Below are positions 8,287 to 16,930 of a stretch of DNA of 42,539 nucleotides, piece after piece. Every line of letters begins with the position of its first letter. The stretch's first letter is position 1. The DNA is from Chloroflexota bacterium. GTDB taxonomy: Bacteria; Chloroflexota; UBA11872; VXOZ01. Location: NCBI GenBank assembly GCA_028874195.1, contig JAPPLM010000071.1, positions 1 to 42,539 of the forward strand. The letters are read 5' to 3'. The position numbers and the translations under genes were made by a program. The notes beneath the pieces were generated by a model. It was given only the letters and a program-made list of their open reading frames with translations, searched no databases and was not told where the DNA came from.

Positions 8287-9172
8287 GGCTCACCTCTTCG
8301 ATGAACATGTCGCGCAAGGAGGGTAGGGCGACTTCGAACCGTTCCACCGGAATGCCGCTATCCAGGAAGGACCGGAGCACGGCGTTCGGATCGGCTCCCT
8401 CGACGAGAAGATACTCGAACTGTCCGTCCTCGACCGTGGTGTGCGTGACGCCGGGCACGTCCGCCGGTTGCTGCGGCGCGGCTACCCGGATGTTCTGTAT
8501 GCCGCGCGCCCGCTTCAACTCGTCGAGCCCGCCGTAGAGCAAGACGTTGCCGCCGCTGACGAGCACCACCCGCTCGCACATCTCCTCCACGTCTTCCATG
8601 TTGTGAGAACTGAAGATGATGGCTGCGCCGCGCTGCTGCTGTTCGCTGATGATTTCCTTCATCACCTGCACGTTGAGGGGGTCGAGCCCGGAGAACGGTT
8701 CGTCGAGGATCACAAGATCGGGCTGGTGCAGGAGCGCGCTGGCAAATTGCGCAAGCTGGTTCATGCCGCGTGAGAGCGCTTGCACCTTCTTGGCGCGGTG
8801 CTCGTAGAGGCCGACGCGTTGCAGCATGGCGTCGGACCGGGACTGGGCTGCCTTGGCGCTCAGGCCCTTGAGCCGCCCCAGGTAACGCAATACGTCGCTC
8901 AAGGCTGACTTCTGGTAGAGTCCGCGCTCCTCGGGCAGATAACCGACCCGCTGCAACGCCTGCCGGTTCGGCGCGCTGCCAAACAATGCGACCGAGCCGG
9001 CATCAGGGCGGATGATGTCCAGCGCCATGCGGATGGTGGTGGTCTTGCCGGCCCCGTTGGGCCCCACGAGACCCATAATCTCTTGCGGCTCCACCGTGAA
9101 GGAAACACCATCCACGACCGTGTTGTGGCCGAAGATCTTCTTCACGCCGTCGACGTTCAGGGCGCTCGCCAC
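8270..9172 (-). CDS. ABC exporter ATPase, NatA-like
   Basis: This nucleotide-binding subunit has every canonical element: Walker A GPNGAGKTT, the Q-loop region VGYLPEERGLY, the degenerate signature LSRGMNQLAQ, Walker B LVILDEPFSGLDP and the H-loop SSHNMEDVEE. The C-terminal 70 residues match the DUF4162 extension found on NatA-type ATPases. Its start is GTG with GGAAAGAGAG about eight bases upstream, giving 300 residues. It is the first gene of the leftward exporter operon. The AT-rich stretch at about 9240-9290 contains TATAAG and TATAGA strings that could hold the promoter, though I cannot fix the boxes. Confidence 0.93.
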   Translation of the reverse strand: MASALNVDGVKKIFGHNTVVDGVSFTVEPQEIMGLVGPNGAGKTTTIRMALDIIRPDAGSVALFGSAPNRQALQRVGYLPEERGLYQKSALSDVLRYLGRLKGLSAKAAQSRSDAMLQRVGLYEHRAKKVQALSRGMNQLAQFASALLHQPDLVILDEPFSGLDPLNVQVMKEIISEQQQRGAAIIFSSHNMEDVEEMCERVVLVSGGNVLLYGGLDELKRARGIQNIRVAAPQQPADVPGVTHTTVEDGQFEYLLVEGADPNAVLRSFLDSGIPVERFEVALPSLRDMFIEEVSRARSA

Positions 9173-9579
9173 GGGTACGCTCTCTTTCCTAGTGGACTAC
9201 CAACGAGATCATTGGGACGAAGGCAAACGGTATTGCGTTCAAACAGGTTACTTATATTAAACAGAATACTCTATACTCTGACTCTTGGCAGCAGTCCACC
9301 GTCGGGCATCCCGCGCAAGATGGTAGCGCGAGCAAGGCAGCGAAGCACCCGGATCTCGCGGCGACGGGTGAAGCGCCGGACTCCATCTGCGGCGGCCTTT
9401 ACCGCCTCGTCGGTTGCCTCTTTGACGCGTCGTGCCCCCACAAGCAGTTGACCAATTGGTTGTGCACCAGGCACTGTACGGGCAGTGTGCCGCAGCGAGC
9501 GCCCTGTGTTTCCGGGCGAGGAACACCGGATTGCCACATCCGATGGGAAACTGCTCGGTGTTCTGCTAGTCTTGCGGAC
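9173..9579. other. Intergenic region between divergent ABC operon and HTTM gene
   Basis: The left third is AT-rich and probably contains the exporter promoter. The rest is GC-rich. A leftward frame ending at 9271 looks mildly protein-like in its last 65 residues, but it runs on into the antisense of the HTTM gene and matches nothing I know. No repeat or RNA gene is seen. Confidence 0.4.
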
Positions 9580-11001
9580 ATGGTGGTAAGAAAAGTCAAC
9601 CAACCACGCAGAAGCCTTGCACTTTCCAGCCCGCCCGGTCTTGACTCTGTCTTTCTGCACAGCCAGCGGCCGGTAGGCGCGGCCTCGGCGGCGGCGTTTC
9701 GGATCATGTTTGGCCTGCTGGGATTCGCGGCAGTCATTCGATTTGCCGCGAAAGGGTGGATCAACGAACTCTACGTGGAACCGGCGCATCACTTCACGTA
9801 CGTAGGGTTTGGTTGGGTGCAACCCTGGCCGGTGTGGGGTATGTACCTGCACTTCGCCTTGCTTGCGTTGGCGAGCTTGGGCGTAGCGCTGGGGTACCGA
9901 TACCGTCTCTCAATTACTGCTTTCTTCCTGCTGTTCACCTACATAGAACTCATCGATAAGACTACCTACCTAAATCACTATTACTGGGTGAGTCTGGTCA
10001 GCTTCTTGATGATCTTCCTGCCCCTGCAGCGGAGGTTCTCGTTGGACGCTTGGCGCAAGTTATCATTGCGCAGCGAGACGATTCCAGTTTGGGTGCTGTG
10101 GGTGCTCTGCGCACAGGTGGGAGTAGTCTACGTCTTCGGAGGACTGGCAAAGCTGAATCCCGACTGGCTCTTCCATGCCCAGCCGCTGCGCATCTGGCTC
10201 TACAACAGCGGTGACGTACCCATAATCGGATTGCTGCTAAAGGAAGCATGGGTTGCGTACGCCATGAGTTGGGCCGGCGCCGCTTTCGACCTGACAATTG
10301 TCGGCTGGCTGCTGTGGCGGCGGAGCCGGCCGATCGCTTACGCAATTCTGGTGGTGTTCCACGTAATGACGTGGCTGCTCTTTCCCATCGGCATGTTTCC
10401 CTGGATAATGATTGCCGCTACCTTGATTTTCTTCCCGCCGGATTGGCCTGTCCGGCTGTACACATTGCTGGGCGGGCGTCGTCTTGCGCTAACTCGCTAC
10501 ACTGCGCCCGCTGCATTCACACCAGAGGCTGGGAACTTCCCAGTCCGTTGGCGTGTTGGAGCCGTTGGACTGGCTCTCTTTGCTCTGCTGCAGGTAGTGA
10601 TGCCGCTCCGCCACTTCGCGTATCCCGGCAACGTGCGTTGGAACGAGGAAGGCTATCGCTTTGCCTGGCGGGTGATGCTAACAGAAAAGGTTGGGTACGT
10701 CCGGTTCCGGGTTACCGATGCGGCGACGGGCGAACAGTGGCTGAGGTATCCGGAAGAGTTTCTCACCGCTCTGCAAACGGAGCGCATAGCCTACCAGCCG
10801 GACATGATTCTCGCCACCGCGCATATCATCGCGCAAGATGAACGCCGCAAGGGTCGCAATGTTGAGGTGCAGGCAGACGCGTTCGTTACATTCAATGGCC
10901 GGCGCGCAGCACAGTTAATAGACCCTACGGTAGACCTCGCGCGCGTCAATCAAGGGATATTACCGAAAGCGTGGGTGCTTCCTGCGCCAACGGGCCCGTA
11001 G
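9580..11001 (+). CDS. HTTM-domain membrane protein, vitamin-K-dependent gamma-carboxylase homologue
   Basis: A 473-residue protein with several membrane segments in its first 290 residues and a soluble C-terminal domain. Key strings match the animal gamma-glutamyl carboxylase. DKTTYLNHYYW (residues 126-136) corresponds to DKTSWNNHSYLYG, with H133 at the position of human H160. GGLAKLNPDW (187-196) corresponds to VKKLDADW, with K191 at the position of the proposed catalytic base K218. FHVMTWLLFPIGMFPW corresponds to FHIMNSQLFSIGMFSY. The frame is open to 9448, but the ATG at 9580 fits the family N terminus better. No clear Shine-Dalgarno. Bacterial homologues are common and mostly of unknown function; whether this one carboxylates glutamate or uses a quinol is inference. 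Confidence 0.85.
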   Translation: MVVRKVNQPRRSLALSSPPGLDSVFLHSQRPVGAASAAAFRIMFGLLGFAAVIRFAAKGWINELYVEPAHHFTYVGFGWVQPWPVWGMYLHFALLALASLGVALGYRYRLSITAFFLLFTYIELIDKTTYLNHYYWVSLVSFLMIFLPLQRRFSLDAWRKLSLRSETIPVWVLWVLCAQVGVVYVFGGLAKLNPDWLFHAQPLRIWLYNSGDVPIIGLLLKEAWVAYAMSWAGAAFDLTIVGWLLWRRSRPIAYAILVVFHVMTWLLFPIGMFPWIMIAATLIFFPPDWPVRLYTLLGGRRLALTRYTAPAAFTPEAGNFPVRWRVGAVGLALFALLQVVMPLRHFAYPGNVRWNEEGYRFAWRVMLTEKVGYVRFRVTDAATGEQWLRYPEEFLTALQTERIAYQPDMILATAHIIAQDERRKGRNVEVQADAFVTFNGRRAAQLIDPTVDLARVNQGILPKAWVLPAPTGP

Positions 11002-11041
11002 GTCAAGAGGGCGCCATTGATATTGGCAGAGGCTGTTGCCT

Positions 11042-12150
11042 CTAACGCGTGCTGTCGCCGTCTGTGTCGCTGAAGCCGACGGCAACATCTAAGAGACTGA
11101 CCACCTCGGTGTTCAGGGTACGCCTCAGTTCTGCCAGACTCTCATGCACCGCCTTCACCTTATTGGGTTCTGCCTGCAATGCCGAGTGCAACGGTACAGT
11201 AACAGCGTCGATGGCGGCGAGGGCTTCATCGAAGTGGGCGCGCATGCGGTCGTCGGTCTCGCTGGATAGGTCGCGCACGAGGTCGGAAATCCCAAGCCCG
11301 CCCTCGCCATCAGAGCCCACATAGACGTCTCGCATGCCTACAATCTCATTGCGCAGGTCGGCGAGGGCGTTTTCACCGTTTCCGCCCGGGATCGCGCTAG
11401 GATCCGCTCCGCCTTCACGCAGGCCCAGGCCGTTGCCAACCGCATGTCGACGACCGTGCGAATGAGGAAGACTTGCGTTCGCACAACGTCCGCTACCGCT
11501 TGACCGGTGATCAACGAACTGGAGGAACGACCGGTGAAGAAGTCTTGATACGGCGGACTACCATCCACTTCCGTTGTCCAAACTGCATAGATGGCGGCGG
11601 TTTCGTTCGCGACAACGTGACCGAGGGCGGCTAAGAATCCACAGCGCGGCGAGTCTTGCTGGGAGAGAAGGTCCAAAGCATTCTTGGCGAAGAGGAGGTA
11701 TTCCACGGCGCCAAGACCCCGTTGGGTCGAGGCCAGTCGATTGCGCACGTCATCCGCGGACGTTGCGGGGTTGTCCGCCAGCATGGCCTCGATGCGCTCG
11801 GGGTCCACTTTCGGCCAGTCTATGAGGCCAACGGCGCGCCGGTCCATGACTGGACCGAACCACATGGCCTCCATGCGCATCCAGGGTTCGCGAGCATCTC
11901 GCCACGCTTGCTGCGCGTTGCTCAGTGCCTGCTCCGACGGCTGAGCGCAAAGGGCATCCAACGCCTCGCTTAAGTCACGCGCCTCCGTCGCTACGGCTTC
12001 ATAGCCAGGTACGATTACATGGTCGGTTAGGCTTATGAGAACCTCACTCTCGTCCGGCCCGCTGGAACCGCAACCGAGCGCCAAAACCAGAAGCAGCATG
12101 ACGCCAATTGTGCGCAACAGGCTTACTGGTCGCACCCTACATTCTCCCAT
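11042..12150 (-). pseudogene. Imelysin-family (M75-like) lipoprotein, split by a one-base frameshift
   Basis: The N-terminal part (12150-11338) starts with a lipoprotein signal ending LALGC (C27) and an imelysin domain: AWRDAREPWMRMEAMWFGP, DWPKVDPERIEAML and GLGAVEYLLF. It runs out of frame in its last 25 residues. The next frame reads GNGLGLREGGADPSAIPGGN and then continues directly into the second part (11335-11042), which carries the imelysin C terminus. Adding one G in the TTGGCAAC run at about 11436 joins both halves as VDMRL-GNGLGLREGG, giving roughly 370 residues. GLGAVE lacks the histidine of the classical GxHxxE motif; many relatives have GLPALE instead. A GTG at 12135 behind GGGAGAAT may be the true start. 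Imelysin proteins are periplasmic or surface proteins often linked to iron. The break may be decay or a sequencing error. Confidence 0.8.
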
Positions 12151-12736
12151 CGTGTCACTTGCACTTTTCTTAGGTAGCCGGTCTCAACTGCGGAAGGTTT
12201 CTTAATCGCACCACTGTTTCGAGCGGGCCACTCTTGGTTGCTTAGCAAGTGATCGATTCACCAACAAAGCCCGCGCAATGCAGCGGTCGAAATCGCTCCA
12301 TGAGCCTGCAATGGGGCGGCTAATTGCTGCCTGTGAACAGAGACCGGCCATTCGTAAGCTACGTCCGCTATCCAATGCAAGAGGAATTACGCGCAGTTAA
12401 GTAAGATTAATTACCTTATATCACGCTGAACAGTATACTGGAAAGTGGGAAAGTGAGTATCAGGCGAGAGCCGGGGTAGGCGCCCTCGCTGTCGTCTGCT
12501 GAGACTAGCCGGTTTGGAACAGGGCTAGGCGACCGGCTAAATCAACATGGCCTGGCGACCGTGGCGCCAAGCGTTCCTCGAACGCGAAGAAAAGTGCCGG
12601 ATTGCCAATTGCGGCAATCTTTGGCTACGGCCCAGGGAATCGACGCGTAGGGAGTCTGGCGGCTGCCGAATGCAGCGGCGCTTACGGGAAGGGGTTACAG
12701 TGCTGAATGGCACCCACGCGAAGAATTCGGTGACGC
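12151..12736. other. Intergenic region between imelysin and rplY
   Basis: No protein gene seen. A rightward promoter-like pair (12411-12439) and an inverted repeat TAGCCGGT...ACCGGCTA (12506-12539, 18-base loop, no T-tract) are the only structures. Confidence 0.4.
12411..12439 (+). promoter_or_regulatory. Orphan rightward promoter-like pair
   Basis: TTACCT (12411-12416), a 17-base spacer and TATACT (12434-12439). No rightward gene follows; a transcript would enter rplY in antisense. The -35 is weak. Confidence 0.25.
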
Positions 12737-13399
12737 TTACTCTTCGCTCTCGTCCTCCGCGGCGCCCTCTTCGCCCTCTTCGCCTTCGCCTTCCTCGCCC
12801 TCTAGCTCCTCGTCCTCTTCCGGCGTCTCTTCCTCGATCACGCGCGGCCGTTCAGCCCGCACCAGGAGATCGTCGGCTTCGGTCAGGATGGTGACCTCTG
12901 CCGGTGTAGCCAAGTCGCTTACGTGCAAGGCATCGTCAATATCCAAGAGCGGAGTGACGTCTACTTCGAAACTCTCCGGAATGTCATCCGGCAAGGCCGA
13001 GACCGAAATCTCGTTGATATGCTGGATGATGATGGCGCCTTGCTCCAGCGCCGGGGAATCGCCATAGACGTACACCGGCACCATGGCGTTTACGGGCTTC
13101 GTCAAGTCGACTTGCACGAAACTCACGTGCAACACGCGACTAGTGGGTGGATCGTGCTGTACTTCCTGCACGAGCACCGGCAACGCATCCGCACCGTTGA
13201 CCGCGAGGTCAATCACGCCGGTGCTGCCCGCGCGTTGATGAACGGCGATGAATTCCCGCCCATTAATTGTGAGGGGGATCGGCTCCATAGCGAGGCCGTA
13301 GACGTTCCCCGGCACCATGCCGTCGCGCCGGAGCCGCTTTACTTTCTTGCCAAAGGAATCGCGCCTGTCTGCCTGTAGCTGTTCATGTTTTCTCGCCAT
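12737..13399 (-). CDS. rplY: Large ribosomal subunit protein bL25, CTC (TL5) form
   Basis: bL25 binds 5S rRNA in the large subunit. The N-terminal domain starts MARKHEQLQADRRDSFGKKVKRLRRDGMVPGNVYG, with the R-x-G-x-VPGNVYG loop of the family. The C-terminal CTC domain follows (DLTKPVNAMVPVYVYGDSPALEQGAII, then LPDDIPESFEVDVTPL, an E/D-rich region and a long acidic tail). The last 30 residues are almost only E, G and D, a common tail in Chloroflexota and actinobacterial copies. The frame is open upstream to 13636 but the ATG at 13399 has AGGAGA ten bases before it and gives 220 residues. Usually paired with pth; here it stands alone, leftward. Confidence 0.95.
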   Translation of the reverse strand: MARKHEQLQADRRDSFGKKVKRLRRDGMVPGNVYGLAMEPIPLTINGREFIAVHQRAGSTGVIDLAVNGADALPVLVQEVQHDPPTSRVLHVSFVQVDLTKPVNAMVPVYVYGDSPALEQGAIIIQHINEISVSALPDDIPESFEVDVTPLLDIDDALHVSDLATPAEVTILTEADDLLVRAERPRVIEEETPEEDEELEGEEGEGEEGEEGAAEDESEE

Positions 13400-13679
13400 G
13401 CGCCCGTCAATCTCCTGCGTCGCCTCGCGGGCAACCGCTGTTCTAGCTTCTATCCAGATTAAGTCTCGTCCGATTGCGAAAAGAAAAGCACGCTGCTCGT
13501 CGCGCCCAACCCATGGTCGGATAGCGTGCCACCTACCTACTTTACACGCTTGGCAGACGCACGCCAAGTGCAGCGAGTCATGCCTCTTACGAGGATTAAC
13601 ATGTGGCGAGCCAAAAAAAAGATCGAAGGACTGCACTTACATTACGAGCGCGGTGCGGTATGGCCTAGAGAAAATTCGC

Positions 13680-13685
13680 TAAAAT
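13680..13685 (+). promoter_or_regulatory. Possible -10 box of the unknown gene at 13710
   Basis: TAAAAT lies 25 bases before the ATG at 13710. No good -35 is seen at the right distance. A transcript starting near 13692 would have a very short leader. Confidence 0.25.
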
Positions 13686-13709
13686 GAGAAGGTGTAGTTG
13701 TGTTGGCGC

Positions 13710-14645
13710 ATGCAAATGGCTTCGGCGATGGCAAACTCAATCAAGAAAGCTTTCTTGCAAGAGTTGATTGCGCGGTTTGGCTCACTAGAAAGACTGCATC
13801 GCAGCCAATCCCTCTTTACGGTTGGCGACGATGCGGCACGCGTCTATGTTCGTTACTCGAAGCGCCACGGGGACAAGAAGACATTCTACGGGTTAAGAGA
13901 GGAAGATCTGCGGGAGTTAGCGGGTCATCGTGCAGTGATCTGCTTTCTGTGGGACGATCAGGCTGAACCGCTCTTCGTGCCCTTTGCCGAATATGAGGAT
14001 GTGTTTGGTGCGGTTTCACCGGCGCGAGACGGTCAGTACAAAGTGATGATTCATCTCGAGGAGAGCGGCGCAGAACTATATATTGCCGGGGCAGGTAGGT
14101 TTAGCGTCGCTGGCCACAGTGGCTGGAATAGGTTGCACAACTTGATTGATGCAGGTAGGTTGCGTTATCAGCCCGATCTCTCACATCCTCAGGTGCAAAC
14201 ACTGCTCGGCGCTATCGGCAGCGCGAAAGGGTTCGACGTTTGGGTTCCGCAAAGTGACCGGCCAAATCTGGATTGGTCATTGACTGCGCCGTTTGAATTC
14301 CGGGTGAGTCTTCCGCTTGGGTTTGATCTGGTGGCCAGTACTTTGGCAGAGGTGGATGTCATATGGTTAAACAGAGGAGCAAACTCGCTGCAGGCGCTTT
14401 TCGAAGTGGAACACTCAACGCCAATCTACTCCGGCCTATTGCGCTTCAATGATGTACACCTAGCTGCACCCAGTTCATTTCCTCGATTTAGTGTGGTTTC
14501 GAATGACACGCGACGTGATCTCTTTGCGCGTCAGTTAAACCGCCCGACTTTTCAAGCTAGCGGCTTGCATAAGCTATGTAGATTCCTCGACTATAGCAAC
14601 GTGATTGAGTGGCACGACCGTATTACTCGACAAGAGACTAGGTAG
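13710..14645 (+). CDS. Unrecognised protein, possible PD-(D/E)XK nuclease-like core
   Basis: A soluble protein of 311 residues from this ATG; TTG 13698 and ATG 13716 or 13728 are alternative starts. The N-terminal half holds mixed alpha/beta segments ([20 protein letters not shown], then [11 protein letters not shown]). The C-terminal third has the string EVDVIWLN, then [19 protein letters not shown], then arginine-rich [12 protein letters not shown]. An acidic residue followed about 15 residues later by a beta strand with E-x-E and a helix is the pattern of the restriction-endonuclease fold, and similar strings occur in solitary nuclease-like proteins. That is a pattern guess; the canonical lysine is replaced. 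It ends five bases before purE but differs from it in style, so it may be an insertion upstream of the purine operon. Confidence 0.6.
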   Translation: MQMASAMANSIKKAFLQELIARFGSLERLHRSQSLFTVGDDAARVYVRYSKRHGDKKTFYGLREEDLRELAGHRAVICFLWDDQAEPLFVPFAEYEDVFGAVSPARDGQYKVMIHLEESGAELYIAGAGRFSVAGHSGWNRLHNLIDAGRLRYQPDLSHPQVQTLLGAIGSAKGFDVWVPQSDRPNLDWSLTAPFEFRVSLPLGFDLVASTLAEVDVIWLNRGANSLQALFEVEHSTPIYSGLLRFNDVHLAAPSSFPRFSVVSNDTRRDLFARQLNRPTFQASGLHKLCRFLDYSNVIEWHDRITRQETR

Positions 14646-14650
14646 AGAAC

Positions 14651-15163
14651 GTGACACAGGAAAAGTCTGCTCGGCCGCTTGTAGGTATTATTATGGGCTC
14701 CAAATCCGACTGGGAGACCATGCGCCACGTGGCGGAGACGCTCGAGGAATTGGGCGTGCCGCATGAGGTGCGGGTCGTCTCCGCGCATCGGACTCCTGAT
14801 CGAATGTTCGAATACGCCGAGACGGCGGCGCAGCGGGGCATCGAGGTCATAATCGCTGGCGCGGGAGGCGCGGCCCACTTGCCGGGCATGACGGCAGCCA
14901 AGACGAGTTTGCCCGTACTCGGCGTGCCGGTGCAGTCTCGCGCCCTCAATGGCATGGACTCGCTCCTCTCCATCGCGCAGATGCCTGCCGGCGTGCCGGT
15001 AGGTACCTTGGCAATTGGCCGCGCCGGAGCGGTCAATGCGGCACTGCTTGCGACAGCCATCCTTGGCGCCAAGCATCCACAATTTCGTGCGGCTTATGAA
15101 AAATTCCGCGAGCGACAGACCGGCGATGTGCTCGCCCAGCCCGATCCGAGGGAATCGGAATGA
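14651..15163 (+). CDS. purE: N5-carboxyaminoimidazole ribonucleotide mutase, class I
   Basis: PurE converts N5-CAIR to CAIR in de novo purine synthesis. The flavodoxin-like protein of 170 residues contains every family motif: [19 protein letters not shown] with the catalytic histidine, [11 protein letters not shown] and PVLGVPV, then the helix ending in ATAILG. The start is a GTG at 14651 with AGAGAA just upstream. Its last four bases overlap the purK start (ATGA), the standard operon arrangement. The presence of purK shows the class I, ATP-dependent two-step route. Confidence 0.96.
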   Translation: MTQEKSARPLVGIIMGSKSDWETMRHVAETLEELGVPHEVRVVSAHRTPDRMFEYAETAAQRGIEVIIAGAGGAAHLPGMTAAKTSLPVLGVPVQSRALNGMDSLLSIAQMPAGVPVGTLAIGRAGAVNAALLATAILGAKHPQFRAAYEKFRERQTGDVLAQPDPRESE

Positions 15164-16248
15164 CTGTAGGTATTTTGGGCGGCGGGCAGCTTGGCCGCAT
15201 GCTTGCCTTGGCGGGATATCCGCTGGGAGTGCGTTTCCGCATATTCGACACATACGACGATGCGCCGGCCGGCGAAATGGCCGAGCTCGTTGTTGGCCGG
15301 AGTTTCGACGACCGCGAGGCACTCGCCCGCTTCTCTGAGGGCCTCTCGCTTATCACCTATGAGTTTGAGAACGTGCCGGTAGACACGTCGCGCTTTCTCG
15401 AGGCACGCGTGCCGGTGTTCCCGCCCCCCGCTGCGCTCGAAGTCTCCCAGGACCGCCTGACTGAGAAGTCGTTCTTTCGCGAGCTTGACATCCCCACGCC
15501 AAAATTCATCGCGATCGACTCTCGCGCATCCCTCGATGCCGCCTTGGAAGCGCTCGGCACACTGGCCGTGGTCAAGACCCGGCGGCTGGGCTATGACGGT
15601 AAAGGCCAGCGCATCATTCAGCAGGCGACGGATGTTCAGGCCGCCTGGAATACGTTGCAAGGACAACCACTGATTTTGGAGTCATTTGTGCCCTTCGACC
15701 GCGAAGTGTCGTTGCTCTCCGTGCGGGGACGGGACGGCAGTACGGCATTCTACCCATTGATGGAGAACTACCACCACAGGGGCATCCTGCGCCGTTCTAT
15801 TGCGCCGGCGCCAGCAACCTCGCCTGAACTGCAGGCGCAAGCGGAGGCATACGGCAAGCGCGTGCTGGAGGCGCTGGACTACGTGGGCGTGCTGGCAATC
15901 GAATTCTTCCAGCAAGACGGCCGGCTGCTCGCCAACGAGATGGCGCCCCGCGTTCATAACTCCGGCCATTGGACCATCGAAGGGGCGGAGACCAGCCAGT
16001 TTGAGAATCATCTGCGCGCCGTGCTCGGCCTACCCTTAGGCTCTACCGCGCCGCGCGGCCACGCGGTGATGCTCAACCTCATCGGCACGATACCTGATAG
16101 CGCCGCTGTTCTCGCCGCGGCCAACGCCCATCTGCATCTCTATGCCAAAGAGCCGCGTCCGGGGCGCAAGCTCGGTCACATTACCCTGCGGGACGACGAC
16201 GCACACGCTGTTCAATCGCAGGCTGACGCGCTGGAGAAACTGCTTTAG
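15160..16248 (+). CDS. purK: N5-carboxyaminoimidazole ribonucleotide synthase
   Basis: PurK uses ATP and bicarbonate to carboxylate AIR to N5-CAIR, the substrate of the adjacent PurE. The 362-residue ATP-grasp protein opens with [12 protein letters not shown]. It has the ATP-binding loop [12 protein letters not shown] in the middle domain, the metal-binding [15 protein letters not shown], and the family signature [28 protein letters not shown]. Length is normal. ATG overlaps the purE stop by four bases, so the pair is translationally coupled. No other purine gene is nearby. Confidence 0.96.
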   Translation: MTVGILGGGQLGRMLALAGYPLGVRFRIFDTYDDAPAGEMAELVVGRSFDDREALARFSEGLSLITYEFENVPVDTSRFLEARVPVFPPPAALEVSQDRLTEKSFFRELDIPTPKFIAIDSRASLDAALEALGTLAVVKTRRLGYDGKGQRIIQQATDVQAAWNTLQGQPLILESFVPFDREVSLLSVRGRDGSTAFYPLMENYHHRGILRRSIAPAPATSPELQAQAEAYGKRVLEALDYVGVLAIEFFQQDGRLLANEMAPRVHNSGHWTIEGAETSQFENHLRAVLGLPLGSTAPRGHAVMLNLIGTIPDSAAVLAAANAHLHLYAKEPRPGRKLGHITLRDDDAHAVQSQADALEKLL

Positions 16249-16393
16249 TCGGCGCTAGGTCTTGGTCCGCCGTCCCAGAATCTGATGCCTGACCCCCTTC
16301 CATTCCAGCACAAATAAGGCTGCTGCGCCGCGCGCTGGTATATAGTGGAATTAAGGTAAGTCCGCATATTTCGCTTTTTGGGAGTAATCGCAA

Positions 16394-16831
16394 ATGGACA
16401 TTCAGGTATACGGCGTCAATCACGTCGGCATCGAGGTAGACGATGTCGAGAAAGCGGTCGCCTTTTACGAAGACGTTTTCAATCTAGAAATGTTGCGCGG
16501 CGGAGAAGGCGCGGCGTGGTGTCAGTTGGGAAACCACCAGTTTCTCGCCATCTTCGAGGTTAATGAGTTGCAGCCGGAGCGCTCGCGCCACTTCGGCATC
16601 ATGGTGCGCGACGAGGAGCAACTCGCGAGCGTGCGCGACAAGCTGCGCACGAAGTACAAGCTCGATGTCATGTCCAACGACTACATTCGCTGCGACTTTC
16701 GCGATCCGTGGGGAAACCGCATCCAGGTGGTAGACCTGCATGACGAATCTCTAGTGTGGCTGCTTCCTTACCAGGAAGTGCAGGAAGCGGGGATCGTCTT
16801 CCCAGCGCCGGCCGACGCGGCGACCGATTAG
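16394..16831 (+). CDS. VOC-family (glyoxalase/dioxygenase-like) protein
   Basis: A 145-residue protein with two beta-alpha-beta-beta-beta modules. The first begins VNHVGIEVDDVEKAVAFYEDVF, typical of the vicinal oxygen chelate fold. The second has RHFGIMVRD and ends CDFRDPWGNRIQVVDL. Two histidines (NHVGI and RHFGI) are at metal-ligand positions, but the last ligand position is Q (RIQVVDL) rather than the usual E. Metal binding or catalysis may differ from glyoxalase I or the ring-cleaving dioxygenases. The start is preceded by GGAGTAATCGCAA, a good ribosome binding site. Fold assignment is solid; substrate unknown. Confidence 0.85.
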   Translation: MDIQVYGVNHVGIEVDDVEKAVAFYEDVFNLEMLRGGEGAAWCQLGNHQFLAIFEVNELQPERSRHFGIMVRDEEQLASVRDKLRTKYKLDVMSNDYIRCDFRDPWGNRIQVVDLHDESLVWLLPYQEVQEAGIVFPAPADAATD

Positions 16832-16852
16832 GGCGCAGGATTACTGAATGAG

Positions 16853-16876
16853 TAGCGTGGGGGCTTGTCCTCCGCT
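16853..16876. repeat. GTAG-headed REP, family A (diverged copy)
   Basis: Reads GTAGCGTGGGGGCTTGTCC and then TCCGCT: a diverged copy of the family A hairpin, lying just past the VOC gene stop. It sits 55 bases before the aminotransferase start. Confidence 0.55.
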
Positions 16877-16930
16877 TGGGCGCTCAGGAGAGTACAATGG
16901 GGTTTCACCTGCTACGGATTAGGAGCATCC

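Noticed and set aside
9271-9852. Leftward frame of 193 residues
   Set aside because: Most of it is the antisense of the HTTM gene. The remaining tail matches no family.
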